The notes below the pieces were generated by a model. It worked only from the letters and a program-made list of their open reading frames with translations, was not told where the DNA came from and made no database searches. Below, in pieces: positions 24,627 through 32,879 of a DNA stretch of 64,000 bases. The stretch's first letter is position 1, and each line of letters begins with the position of its first letter. Where the stretch lies: positions 186,001 to 250,000 of the forward strand of contig NZ_JBHUDD010000027.1 in assembly GCF_042677865.1 (NCBI RefSeq), in the 5' to 3' direction. Source of the DNA: Lutimaribacter salitolerans. Its GTDB lineage: Bacteria > Pseudomonadota > Alphaproteobacteria > Rhodobacterales > Rhodobacteraceae. The position numbers were made by a program, and so were the translations under genes.

Positions 24627-25573
24627 CAGCGTGCGAAGGACACCGGCAGGTTGAAGCTGTGGCTGCCTGCCGCCAGCCCCTTGGGGGCCGCCGGAAACCG
24701 CGCCTGCCGCACCGCCGCCAGTGCCGCCCGGTCCAGCGCGGCATGCCCCGAGGATTGCGCCACCGCGACCCCCTGAAGCCCCCCGGTATGCGACAGGGTG
24801 ATGCGCAAAGTCACCCGCCCGCTGTCGCGGCTGCCGCGGGGATACCGCTTGCTTCTCTCGACACTGGCGCGCACGCGGCCACCCCATTGGGCCATCAGGC
24901 TGCGCCGCTGGCTGTCGCTCAGCCCGGCAGGGTCGGCGGCCTTGGCGCGCGGTTGTCCGGCCTGCGGCGACGCCCCCTGCCCCTTGGCCTTTTGCGCGGC
25001 GCGCGGGGGCGGTGCGGCCTGCGTGGTTTCGGGCCGTGCTTTGGGGCGCACGGATGACACCGGCGCGGCGGCCTGCTGCTGCGGCGGTGGATCCTGCGCC
25101 ACAGGCGGCAGGTCCGGGGCCGCTTGCGGCGGTGCCTGCCCCGGGGCGGGCCGGTCTGGCGCATCGGGCATCGCAACGGGGCCGGGCAATTCCGGCAGGG
25201 CCGCCACCTGCGGCGCGGCCATCGGTGCCGGTGCGGCTTGATCGGTCACCGGCGCAGACTGCGGCACCTCCACCGGGGGAAGCGCCGCCGGGGCGTCGCG
25301 CGGGACCTGCGCGTCGGGGGCCGCCTGAACCTGCGGCGCGGCCCTATCCATCGCCGGCAAGGGCATCGCCACATCCTGCGCCTGAACCTGCGGCGGTGTG
25401 GTCCATGCCACCACCAGATCGGCCAGATCGCCCGGCGCGGCGGCCAGCGTCACCTGCGCCGTGCCCTGATCGCCACCCGGTCCCGCGCCATCGCCCCCGG
25501 GCTGGGCCAGCACCAGCACATGCGCGCCCACCGACAGCCCGATGAACACAAGGTATTCCGCAACGCCTCTCAT
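24626..25573 (-). CDS. TonB-like energy transducer of the corrinoid operon
   Basis: A 315-residue TonB-family protein that carries proton-motive energy from ExbB/ExbD to the outer-membrane receptor. One N-terminal helix (YLVFIGLSVGAHVLVLA, 7-23) is followed by about 190 residues of Pro/Ala-rich spacer able to cross the periplasm. A C-terminal TonB/TolA-type domain holds RYPRGSRDSGRVTLRITL, then VAVAQSSGHAALDRAAL and RFPAAPKG. Its start overlaps the second exbD by four bases, and it is the last gene of the riboswitch-led unit. Confidence 0.88.
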   Translation of the reverse strand: MRGVAEYLVFIGLSVGAHVLVLAQPGGDGAGPGGDQGTAQVTLAAAPGDLADLVVAWTTPPQVQAQDVAMPLPAMDRAAPQVQAAPDAQVPRDAPAALPPVEVPQSAPVTDQAAPAPMAAPQVAALPELPGPVAMPDAPDRPAPGQAPPQAAPDLPPVAQDPPPQQQAAAPVSSVRPKARPETTQAAPPPRAAQKAKGQGASPQAGQPRAKAADPAGLSDSQRRSLMAQWGGRVRASVERSKRYPRGSRDSGRVTLRITLSHTGGLQGVAVAQSSGHAALDRAALAAVRQARFPAAPKGLAAGSHSFNLPVSFAR

Positions 25574-25947
25574 GGCTGCACCGCCAGTTGCACATCGCGC
25601 AGGCCAAGCCCCGACAACCGCTGCATCACCCGCGCAAGCTCGACCCCCGGCAGCGCCTGATCGGCCCGGATGCTCAGCGCCACATCCGGCCCCAGCGCCG
25701 CCAGGGCGGACCAGACGGCCTCCCCTGTCACGCCGTCCAGCGCGGGCGTGCCGTCTGCTGCCAGCCACAGCACGGCCGGACCGTCCAGGTCCGCCTGTTC
25801 CGAGGCCTGCGGCAAGTCCATATCAAACGGATCGGGCGGGGCGATCTGCGCGGTCATCAGGAAAAAGATCAGCAGCAGGAACACCACGTTGATCATCGGC
25901 ACGATGGTCTCGCGCGGGGTGCGTCGGACGGGCGGGGCAAATCGCAT
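25570..25947 (-). CDS. ExbD-like biopolymer transport protein, second copy
   Basis: A 125-residue ExbD/TolR protein. The single N-terminal helix (IVPMINVVFLLLIFFLMTAQ, 15-34) contains the MINVVFLLLIFFL motif; the usual proton-carrying Asp of MIDVVF is replaced by Asn. The periplasmic part has WLAADGTPALDG and SIRADQALPGVELARVM. Four bases separate it from the first exbD. The Asp-to-Asn change sets it apart from its neighbour and suggests a structural rather than proton-conducting role. Confidence 0.88.
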   Translation of the reverse strand: MRFAPPVRRTPRETIVPMINVVFLLLIFFLMTAQIAPPDPFDMDLPQASEQADLDGPAVLWLAADGTPALDGVTGEAVWSALAALGPDVALSIRADQALPGVELARVMQRLSGLGLRDVQLAVQP

Positions 25948-25951
25948 CGCG

Positions 25952-26335
25952 CTACTCCACCACTGTCACGCGGGCGATCCCGGCAGCGCGCAGCGCCGTG
26001 GCCACGTCGATCAGCCGTTGCAGATCGGCGCCCTCCCGTGGGCGCAGCACCACCATATCCTCGGGCCCCTGCATCAGCGGGGCCAGCGCATCGGCCAGCC
26101 CGTCCAGTGCCACGGCCTGCCCGTTCAGGCGCAGCCCGTCCGGCGCGATATCGACCAGACGGGGCGGGCCCTGATACTCGGTCGCGCCCCCCGTCGCCAG
26201 ATCCAGCGGCAGGGCGGCATCCACGCCAAAGCGCGCGGCCAGCATGAAGAAGATCAGCAACAGAAACACCACGTCGATCATCGGCGTCAGGCTGGGGCGA
26301 CGGCGCGGACGGGGGGCGGCAAAGCTGAACATCAA
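25952..26335 (-). CDS. ExbD-like biopolymer transport protein, first copy
   Basis: A 127-residue ExbD/TolR protein with the canonical membrane motif TPMIDVVFLLLIFFMLAAR (about 17-35), whose Asp is the expected proton carrier. The periplasmic region includes DIAPDGLRLNGQAV and VVLRPREGADLQRLIDVATA. It overlaps the exbB-like gene by four bases. Together with the divergent second ExbD it could form a heterodimer in the motor channel. Confidence 0.9.
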   Translation of the reverse strand: MMFSFAAPRPRRRPSLTPMIDVVFLLLIFFMLAARFGVDAALPLDLATGGATEYQGPPRLVDIAPDGLRLNGQAVALDGLADALAPLMQGPEDMVVLRPREGADLQRLIDVATALRAAGIARVTVVE

Positions 26336-26937
26336 GCGCCCCCGGCCCGGCCCGTCATGCGGGTTGCCATGTCCTCCAGATCCGCCTGCACGCGCTCGGC
26401 CACGGATTCAAACCCCGACAGGGCAATCGCCGCCGGAATCGCAACGGCCATGCCTGCGGCGGTGGTCAGCAGTGCCTCCCATATGCCGCCTGCCAGCACC
26501 GAGGGATCGGCCCGCGCGCCGCTGTCCTGCAGGGCCTGAAACGCCTCGATCATGCCCAGAACGGTGCCCAGAAGGCCCACCAGAGGCGCAATCGTCACGA
26601 TCAGTTCCAGCGCCCGCAGCCCGGCGCGCAGCGGGGTCAATTCGCACAGGGCCAGCCGGGTGATCTCGTCGCGCTGCGCCTGCGGGGCCATCGGCCCGGA
26701 CAGCACGCCCGCCACGCGCGAGACAAAGCGCAAGTGCAGGTTGCGCGCCTGAGGCACCGGGGCGGCGCGGCCTGTCACCACAGCCTCGGCCCGGCCCGGC
26801 GACCAGACCCCGGCCAGTGCCAGCCGCCACAGCTTCCACAGGGTCAGTGCCACGGTCAGCACCGACAGCGCGGCAATCACCCACAGCGCCGGGCCGCCCA
26901 GATCCAGCATGGCCTGCACCCTGTCAAATCCGCTCAT
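26332..26937 (-). CDS. ExbB/TolQ-like proton channel protein
   Basis: A 201-residue MotA/TolQ/ExbB protein with three helices, around residues 14-34, 108-130 and 145-170. The family signature is seen as LIVTIAPLVGLLGTVLGMIEAF followed by GIWEALLTTAAGMAVAIPA. The shortened N-terminus is typical of ExbB units dedicated to one receptor. It overlaps both neighbours by four bases. It pairs with the two ExbD proteins and TonB encoded next. Confidence 0.9.
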   Translation of the reverse strand: MSGFDRVQAMLDLGGPALWVIAALSVLTVALTLWKLWRLALAGVWSPGRAEAVVTGRAAPVPQARNLHLRFVSRVAGVLSGPMAPQAQRDEITRLALCELTPLRAGLRALELIVTIAPLVGLLGTVLGMIEAFQALQDSGARADPSVLAGGIWEALLTTAAGMAVAIPAAIALSGFESVAERVQADLEDMATRMTGRAGGA

Positions 26938-27584
26938 GCCTGCCTCCGCCGTACATGGGTCATCCAGAAATCACCGCCCGCGCGCACGACGTCATATACC
27001 GCACGGCCCGCCGCCACGCCAATATCGGTGTGCATACCGGCAAACCCGGCCTCACCAACGGGGGCGGCCACGGCCAGACAATCGGTGCCTGTGCCGGTGG
27101 CAAGGCCCGTGGGCAGGGCATGGCCCAGGTCCATAACCGCGACGGTGCGGGCCTGTGCAGCAATCGCCAGCACCTCGATCAGTGCCGCCTGTGTCATCCC
27201 GACCGACAGGCGCAACGCCACGTTGATCGTGCCGAACGAGGCCGGATCATAGGCCATGCGCGTGCCGATCCGCTCGGCGTTGGAGAGGCCCACGGTGGCC
27301 ACGGCGGTGGCGGTCACGTCGCCTGTCGTGGCTTCCGACACCTCAAAGGCGCTGACATCGCGCGAGGTCAGGAAACATGGCGCGTCCTGCGCGCTGCGCG
27401 CGGCCAATTCCGCGCCCAGCCATACGGGCACGTCCAGTTCCGGCGTCAGGTCGGCATTGCGCACCTCGCGCCACAGGATGCGGCGGGCGGTGACGAAACC
27501 GGGGCGGTTCAGCGTGAAGCTGAGCACCGGCATATCGGCACCAAGGTCAAACGCCAGCCAGGGGCGATCGAGTGTCACGCTCAT
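26934..27584 (-). CDS. cbiZ: adenosylcobinamide amidohydrolase CbiZ
   Basis: Cuts the aminopropanol-nucleotide side chain from cobinamides and some pseudocobalamins, giving adenosylcobyric acid that can be rebuilt with the cell's own lower ligand. The 216-residue single-domain form shows GTINVALRLSVGMTQAALIE and VGLSNAERIG, then a C-terminal DIGVAAGRAVYDVV; these resemble the CbiZ family. No catalytic residue can be pinned down by eye. Its position between the importer ATPase and the ExbB gene, under a cobalamin riboswitch, strongly supports the call and a role in remodelling imported corrinoids. Confidence 0.85.
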   Translation of the reverse strand: MSVTLDRPWLAFDLGADMPVLSFTLNRPGFVTARRILWREVRNADLTPELDVPVWLGAELAARSAQDAPCFLTSRDVSAFEVSEATTGDVTATAVATVGLSNAERIGTRMAYDPASFGTINVALRLSVGMTQAALIEVLAIAAQARTVAVMDLGHALPTGLATGTGTDCLAVAAPVGEAGFAGMHTDIGVAAGRAVYDVVRAGGDFWMTHVRRRQA

Positions 27585-28333
27585 CCCAGCACCTCAAGCG
27601 GCTGGAATACCCGGCCATGCGCGGTGTCGGCGCTGTAGGCGGTGATGCCGAACACCTGCGCCACCAGGTCCGGGGTCAGCACATCGGCGGGCGGGCCATC
27701 GGCCATCACGCGGCCCTGCCCCAGCAGGATCAGGCGGCTGCAATGGCGCGCCGCCAGCCCCAGATCGTGCAGCGACACAAGGGCCGAGTGCCCGGCCCGC
27801 GCCAGATCGGCAAAGGTCTGCATCGTGGCGATCTGATGCGCCGGGTCCAGCCCGGCAATGGGTTCATCCGCCATCAGCAGCGGCGTGTCCTGCGCCAGCG
27901 CGCGGGCGATCAGAACGCGGGCCTGCTCGCCGCCCGATAGCCGCGTGGCGGTGCGGTGGCGCATCTCCGACAGGTCCATCCAGTCCAGCGCGCGGTCCAC
28001 GGCGGCGCGATCAGCTGCGGTCAACGCCCGCGTGCGGTGCGGGGTGCGGCCCAGCGTCACCAGCGCCTCGACCGTCACGGGCCAGGCGATCTCGCGCGCC
28101 TGCGGCATCCATGCGGCGGCACGGGCGCGGGCCGATGGGTGCAGCGCGGCAAGGCTGCTGTCGCCCTCATGCGCCAGCAGCCCCAGCGCCGCGCGCATCA
28201 GCGTGGTCTTGCCCGCGCCGTTGGGCCCGATCAGGCCCACAAGCTCGCCCTTGCCGATCTCAAGCGTGACGCCGGAAAATACCATACGGTCGCGCAGGGT
28301 GACCGACAGATCGCGCAGGGACAGCAGGGTCAT
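27581..28333 (-). CDS. btuD: BtuD-like corrinoid ABC importer ATPase
   Basis: A 250-residue FecE/BtuD-type ATPase. Walker A GPNGAGKTT, signature LSGGEQAR, Walker B LLMADEPIAGLDP and switch SLHDLGLAARHC are intact. The assignment to corrinoid rather than iron-siderophore rests on the riboswitch, the BtuB-like receptor and CbiZ. Four-base overlaps link it to the permease upstream and cbiZ downstream. Confidence 0.9.
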   Translation of the reverse strand: MTLLSLRDLSVTLRDRMVFSGVTLEIGKGELVGLIGPNGAGKTTLMRAALGLLAHEGDSSLAALHPSARARAAAWMPQAREIAWPVTVEALVTLGRTPHRTRALTAADRAAVDRALDWMDLSEMRHRTATRLSGGEQARVLIARALAQDTPLLMADEPIAGLDPAHQIATMQTFADLARAGHSALVSLHDLGLAARHCSRLILLGQGRVMADGPPADVLTPDLVAQVFGITAYSADTAHGRVFQPLEVLG

Positions 28334-29313
28334 GCCATCTCCTTTCGCGTCTTGTAGATCAGGTGCAGAAACAGCGGCGCGCCCACAAGCGCCGTCAGCA
28401 CGCCCAGTTTCAGATCGCGTTCCGGCAGGATCAGCCGCACCGCCAGATCGGCGGCCAGCAGCATCGCTGCACCGCCAAGGGCGCTCGCAGGCAAAAGGCG
28501 CGACGGCTGTGCGCCCACCAGAGGGCGCAGCAGATGCGGCACCACCAGCCCGACAAAGCCGATGGCCCCGGCCACCGCCGTGCCCGCCCCCACCACGCAG
28601 GCTGTGCCAAGGATCAGCATCAGCCGCAGGCGGGTCAGGTTGATCCCCATGACCTGCGCCGCATCCTCGCCCAGCGTCAGCGCGTCAAGGCCACGGCCTA
28701 GGCTGGCCAGCAGCGCCCACCCAAGCAGCGTGAACGGCAGCGCCAGCCAAAGATGCGTCATCGACCGATCCGCCAGCGATCCCATCATCCAGAACACGAT
28801 CTCGTTCACCGCAAAGGGGTTCTGCGACAGGTTCAGCACCAGTTGCGTCAGCGCCCCCGCCATCGCCGAAATCGCGATGCCCGCAAGGATCAGCACCAAG
28901 GCCCCGCCGCGCGGTCCGGCCAATGCCAGCACCAGAAGGACGCCGCCCAGCGCCCCGGCCAAAGCCATCAGCGGCAGCGCCAGCGCAAAGGCCGCCGACA
29001 GCCCGGTCTGGATCGCCAGCACCGCCCCCAGCGCGGCCGAGCCCGAGACCCCGATCAGCCCCGGTTCGGCCAGCGGATTGCGCAGATAGCCCTGCATCGC
29101 CGCGCCGGCCAGGCCCAGGCTGGCCCCGATCATCACCGCCAGCAGGGCACGCGGCAGGCGGATTTCGCGCATCACCATCGCCACCGGCCCGTCGCCCCCG
29201 CCCAGCAGCCCCGCAAGGCTGTCCAGCGGCGCGATGCTGGCGGGCCCCACCAGCAGCGACAGGGCGAACAGCCCCGCGACCGTCACCGACAGCAGGATCA
29301 GAACGCGGCTCAT
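28330..29313 (-). CDS. btuC: BtuC-like corrinoid ABC importer permease
   Basis: A 327-residue FecCD/BtuC permease with about ten helices. Typical blocks are LPRALLAVMIGASLGLAGAA, MQGYLRNPLAEPGLIGVSG, NEIVFWMMGSLADRS and GAIGFVGLVVPHLLRPLVGA. Two copies should assemble with two BtuD subunits. Its ATG overlaps the stop of the binding-protein gene (ATGA). Confidence 0.92.
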   Translation of the reverse strand: MSRVLILLSVTVAGLFALSLLVGPASIAPLDSLAGLLGGGDGPVAMVMREIRLPRALLAVMIGASLGLAGAAMQGYLRNPLAEPGLIGVSGSAALGAVLAIQTGLSAAFALALPLMALAGALGGVLLVLALAGPRGGALVLILAGIAISAMAGALTQLVLNLSQNPFAVNEIVFWMMGSLADRSMTHLWLALPFTLLGWALLASLGRGLDALTLGEDAAQVMGINLTRLRLMLILGTACVVGAGTAVAGAIGFVGLVVPHLLRPLVGAQPSRLLPASALGGAAMLLAADLAVRLILPERDLKLGVLTALVGAPLFLHLIYKTRKEMA

Positions 29314-30179
29314 TGCCCCGCCTCCACCGCGCGGCGCAGATCGGCCATCGCCTGCACCGCGCGCAGGGCATAGGGCGTGCCGCAGACCCAGTCGCGGTCG
29401 GTCACCGTGCCGCTGACCCGGCCACGTTTCAGCGCGGTGACGACGGGATGATCCATCACCGCCTCCGCCCGGCTGGCCCCGGGATAGGGGTTGCCGGTCA
29501 CCACCACATCGGGATCGGCCAGCGCCAGCAGTTCCAGCGGCAGCGCGCCGATAGCCCCATACCCCAGATCGGTCGCCACGTTGTCGAACCCCCCGGCGCG
29601 CAGGATCTGCCCCGCCAGCGAGGTACCGCCCGAGGTATAGCCATTGGCGTAATACAGGGCCGCCTGCGGGCGGGTGTCCGTTTCGGCCTGCACGTCCGCC
29701 AGCCCACTGTTGAACTGCGCGATCAGGGCGTCGGCGCGCGCCTCCTGCCCCAGAACCGCGCCCATCTGGGCCAGCCGGTCGGCCACATCGGTCAGGGCGT
29801 AGGCGGGGGCGAACTCTGCCACCGGGATGTCCAGACGGCGCAGCATTTCCACCGTGGCACGGGCGGTGAACCGGCCCGCCACCACCAGATCGGGCTGCAT
29901 CAGATAGATTTCCTCGGCGCGGCCATGGGTGACGGACAAATCGCGCGCCTGATCTGCCATGGCCGAGGTGCGCGGGTTCGCCGCCAGCGGTGTCACCGCC
30001 GCCAACTGCCCCGGTGCCGCCACCAGCATGGCCAACTGATCGGTGCACAGGTTCAGCGACACGACACGTTGCGGCGTGTCGCCAAACGCCGCGCCGCCGA
30101 TCAGAAGCGCAGCCAGGGGTGATATGATCCTAGAAAGACGCACGAAGCCCGAAAAAGGCTGCGCGGTCCGACGTGCCAT
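29310..30179 (-). CDS. btuF: BtuF-like corrinoid-binding protein
   Basis: A 289-residue class III periplasmic binding protein. The mature part begins near GDTPQRVVSLNLCTDQLAML and contains DLVVAGRFTARATVEML, GGFDNVATDLGYG and DPDVVVTGNP, in the usual two-lobe order. The start is uncertain. The ATG at 30179 overlaps the receptor gene by 50 bases; a GTG at 30143 overlaps by 14 and gives a compact signal peptide (VRLSRIISPLAALLIGGAAF). Either way the gene is coupled to the receptor upstream. Confidence 0.87.
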   Translation of the reverse strand: MARRTAQPFSGFVRLSRIISPLAALLIGGAAFGDTPQRVVSLNLCTDQLAMLVAAPGQLAAVTPLAANPRTSAMADQARDLSVTHGRAEEIYLMQPDLVVAGRFTARATVEMLRRLDIPVAEFAPAYALTDVADRLAQMGAVLGQEARADALIAQFNSGLADVQAETDTRPQAALYYANGYTSGGTSLAGQILRAGGFDNVATDLGYGAIGALPLELLALADPDVVVTGNPYPGASRAEAVMDHPVVTALKRGRVSGTVTDRDWVCGTPYALRAVQAMADLRRAVEAGQ

Positions 30180-31983
30180 ATCCCGCAACCGTCTGGTATT
30201 CGCGATCCAGAAGGTTCTCGATCCGCAAATAGGCCTCGACCCCGTCGCTGACCTCATACGCGGCGGCCATGTTGACGACGACAAAGTCGTCCACGCGGGG
30301 CTTGTCGGCCGAGGCGATCATATTCAGGCCCAGGTCAAGCCGCTCTGTCGCGGCCCAGTCCAGCGCCAGCGCCAGCTTGTGCAGAGGCACCGCCGCGGAC
30401 CAGCCCGACGAGTCGAGCGCCACGTCGATATCCGTATCGGTATAGGTGTAGGCGCCACTCAGCCGCAGGCGGTCGTCGATATCCCACTCGCCCGACAGCT
30501 CGATGCCCGTGCGCCGTGCTGCGCCGTTGCGCTGCACATAAGTGCCCGAGGCAAAGCTGTAATCGATCAGGTCGGTGGCCTTCAGATAGAACGCCGTCAG
30601 CGCCACGCGGCCATTGCCGAATTGCTGTTCGATCCCGAAATCGACGCTTTGCGCCTTTTCCACGCCCAGCGTGGGGTCGCCCACCAGCACCGTGGCGGGT
30701 GGTGTCACGAACGTATCGACGTAAAAGCCGTAAAGCTCATAATTCGACGGCGCGCGATAGCCGGTTCCGGCCGACCAGCGCAGCGTGGTGCCCCCGCCCA
30801 GCCGGTGCGCCCCGTTCAGGCGTCCGGCCCATTGCCCGCCGAATGCCGAATGATTGTCATGGCGCAGGCTGGCCGTCACGTCGTTATCGGCATTTATGGC
30901 ATATACCGCCTGCGCGAAGGCCGTGTTCATGTCGGTGCTGCGCGACTGGTAGGTGTCGATATAGGTTTCCCGTTTGTGCTCGATCCCCGCCACAACGTCG
31001 ATGGATGCGCCCAGCGCAAAGGCCGCTTCGAGGCGCGCGGTATCGCGCCGGCCTTTGTAGGGCAGGATGAAACCGCTGTAATCCAGCTCGCGGTCGATGG
31101 CGAACCGGCTGAGCGTGCCGGTCACCTGCACCGCGCCGAAATCGTGGATCACACTCAGGCGCGCGCCGCGTTTCCGGCTGCGGTTCACGTTGGCCGAGTC
31201 GAAAAACGTGCCGCTGAAATTGTCGTCGAACTCGCCTTCTGAATCGATGAAGAAACCCGCAAACTCGACCGTCGTGGCGGCGCCCAGATCGTAGGCGGCA
31301 AAAAGGTTCAGGCGGGTTTCCTCGTAGCCATCAGCCTCGGCGCCGGGGCGCCCGTTTTCTTCCCAGGCCGAGAAGCCGTCGGTGCGGAAACGGCCCAGGC
31401 CAAAGCTCAGCTCGCCCCGGTCCGAGGCCATCGCCACGTCGATGGAGGCCTGCCGGGTTCCGTGGCTGCCGAACTCCAGCTGGGTTTCGACCTCGGTGCC
31501 GATGCCGCTGGCACGTTTGCCCTGCATCAGGATCGCGCCGCCAACCGCCTGGCTGCCGAACAGCGCCGATTGCGCGCCGCGCAGAACGTCGATCCGGCCC
31601 AGGCCGCCGGTCATAAGTCCGCCGAAATCGAACGCCACCTGCGTGCCCGACGGGTCGGCCACGTCGATCCCTTCATAGCGCACGGCGATGTTGTTCTGGT
31701 TCACGCCCCGGATCGTCAACGTAGTCTGCGTGCCCACGGGGCCGTTGCGCGCGACGCTGATGCCTGGCAGGCCGTTCAGTTCGTCGGTAACCGCTGTTTC
31801 GCCGTTGCGCTGGAGATCCTCGGCATCCAGCACGGACACGGCGGTGCCCGTGCGGTCGGCCTCGATCCCGCCGATATTCGAGAAAACGGTGATCTCCTCC
31901 AGATCAAAGGCCTGTTGCGCCAGCGCAGGGGCGGTTGCAAGGGCGGTAAAGGCCGCAGAGGCCAGCAGGTGTCGTATCATCAT
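30130..31983 (-). CDS. btuB: BtuB-like TonB-dependent outer-membrane receptor
   Basis: A 617-residue beta-barrel receptor importing cobalamin-type compounds. The signal peptide MIRHLLASAAFTALATAPAL ends AQQ; a TonB box-like DLEEITVF follows, then the plug domain with LNGLPGISVARNGP, IRGVNQNNIAVRYEGI and DVLRGAQSALFGS. The barrel ends in FFGLRASF with the terminal Phe needed for BAM insertion. The size equals E. coli BtuB (about 614). It is the first gene behind a cobalamin riboswitch whose 3' edge lies about 140 bases upstream. A hairpin (31996-32011) abuts its ribosome site AGGACGA. Confidence 0.93.
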   Translation of the reverse strand: MMIRHLLASAAFTALATAPALAQQAFDLEEITVFSNIGGIEADRTGTAVSVLDAEDLQRNGETAVTDELNGLPGISVARNGPVGTQTTLTIRGVNQNNIAVRYEGIDVADPSGTQVAFDFGGLMTGGLGRIDVLRGAQSALFGSQAVGGAILMQGKRASGIGTEVETQLEFGSHGTRQASIDVAMASDRGELSFGLGRFRTDGFSAWEENGRPGAEADGYEETRLNLFAAYDLGAATTVEFAGFFIDSEGEFDDNFSGTFFDSANVNRSRKRGARLSVIHDFGAVQVTGTLSRFAIDRELDYSGFILPYKGRRDTARLEAAFALGASIDVVAGIEHKRETYIDTYQSRSTDMNTAFAQAVYAINADNDVTASLRHDNHSAFGGQWAGRLNGAHRLGGGTTLRWSAGTGYRAPSNYELYGFYVDTFVTPPATVLVGDPTLGVEKAQSVDFGIEQQFGNGRVALTAFYLKATDLIDYSFASGTYVQRNGAARRTGIELSGEWDIDDRLRLSGAYTYTDTDIDVALDSSGWSAAVPLHKLALALDWAATERLDLGLNMIASADKPRVDDFVVVNMAAAYEVSDGVEAYLRIENLLDREYQTVAGYGTSDRAAFFGLRASF

Positions 31984-31995
31984 TCGTCCTTCGCG

Positions 31996-32011
31996 GGGCG
32001 CTTTTGCGCCC
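31996..32011 (-). promoter_or_regulatory. hairpin adjoining the btuB ribosome-binding site
   Basis: A perfect GGGCGC-AAAA-GCGCCC hairpin lies five bases upstream of the Shine-Dalgarno sequence AGGACGA (31984-31990) of the receptor gene. It lacks a U-tract, so it is a candidate translational expression platform for the riboswitch and not a classical terminator. Confidence 0.5.
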
Positions 32012-32124
32012 GTCGTTTGCCAGATTTCGTGCGGAAGGACGCATGCCCCCCGTCACGGTGAAAAGTGCCACCACAACGGAAAGGACCGTTATCCACGGCG
32101 CGCCCCGCGCCCGGATAGGGTGAT

Positions 32125-32300
32125 CACTCTGGCAGGTCTCCTGACTTGCGGGTCGCAGCTTTGCCGGGCCTTCCCGTCGCGCATCTGGCGCAACAGTGGC
32201 ATATGCCGGCATCGCTCACCGCTTACAGTTGCGGGGGCAGTCACGGATTTGGGGATCTCCCCGCACCGTGTTCCCTTTTAACCGAACGACGAGTCGCCCG
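32125..32300 (-). promoter_or_regulatory. cobalamin riboswitch
   Basis: On the minus strand the B12 box AGTCAGGAGACCTGCC is perfect at 32146-32131. Upstream, the conserved core CCCCGCAACTGTAAGCGG lies at 32236-32219, and the 5' segment GGTTAAAAGGGAACACGGTG ends near 32263. Order and spacing match the cobalamin riboswitch family. Adenosylcobalamin or a related corrinoid should repress the nine downstream genes. The 461-base gap from 31984 to 32444 is otherwise leader sequence and promoter; no protein-like frame was seen in it. Confidence 0.95.
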
Positions 32301-32444
32301 GACCAAAGCCATTTCTGGATACCGAAAGTTTCAGGACGTGGGAAGGGCAAAGGCGACATCGCCATCCTCGGTTGCGTCATTGCAACGATGGCCGCGCCTT
32401 TGCCGGGGGATGCGGCGGGGCGTTCGCGCCCCGCCAGAGCAGGA

Positions 32445-32759
32445 TCAGCGCGCGGCCAACTTGCCGAACTCGCTGTCCAGCAGCGCGCGGATCTTCTTGC
32501 CGGCCCCGCGCAGGGCGGCGGCAACATCGGCATCCGCATGGGTGACGGTCTGCGGCTGCATGCCCTCGGGCCGCGCCTCGACCTTGCACTGGATATCGTC
32601 GGGGCCACCCTTGGCGCCGTTCACGTCCACCAGATGCACCTCGATCCGGGTCAGGCGGCTGGTCAGATGCCCCAGGGCCCCGGTGATCGTGTCCTCCGCG
32701 ATCTCGGCCAGACGGTCGTCGCCCTCGATATTGGAGTCGGTGTTCAGTTGAAACTGCAT
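32445..32759 (-). CDS. HPF/RaiA-family ribosome-associated protein, short form
   Basis: A 104-residue S30AE-type protein. It starts MQFQLNTDSNIEGDDRLAEI and contains RLTRIEVHLVDVNGAKGGPD and CKVEARPEGMQPQTVTHADA, matching the beta-alpha-beta-beta-beta-alpha fold of hibernation factors. It lacks the C-terminal dimerisation domain of long HPF and is distinct from the housekeeping copy usually beside rpoN/ptsN. A role in stalling or storing ribosomes is inferred. It sits alone, just upstream (in its own direction, downstream) of the riboswitch promoter region. Confidence 0.82.
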   Translation of the reverse strand: MQFQLNTDSNIEGDDRLAEIAEDTITGALGHLTSRLTRIEVHLVDVNGAKGGPDDIQCKVEARPEGMQPQTVTHADADVAAALRGAGKKIRALLDSEFGKLAAR

Positions 32760-32879
32760 CTTTGTGCCTCCTGCAATTGGGTGGGCCGGTCTGGCCCCTG
32801 ATCCATGTTTACAGGTAGGGACGAGCGGCGCGGATTTACAGGGTGATGCGCGACGATACGCCGGTCCATCTCAGACATC

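Noticed and set aside
27581..31983. Iron-siderophore (haem or enterobactin-type) uptake system
   Set aside because: The permease and ATPase families are shared with siderophore systems, but the cobalamin riboswitch and cbiZ point to corrinoids.
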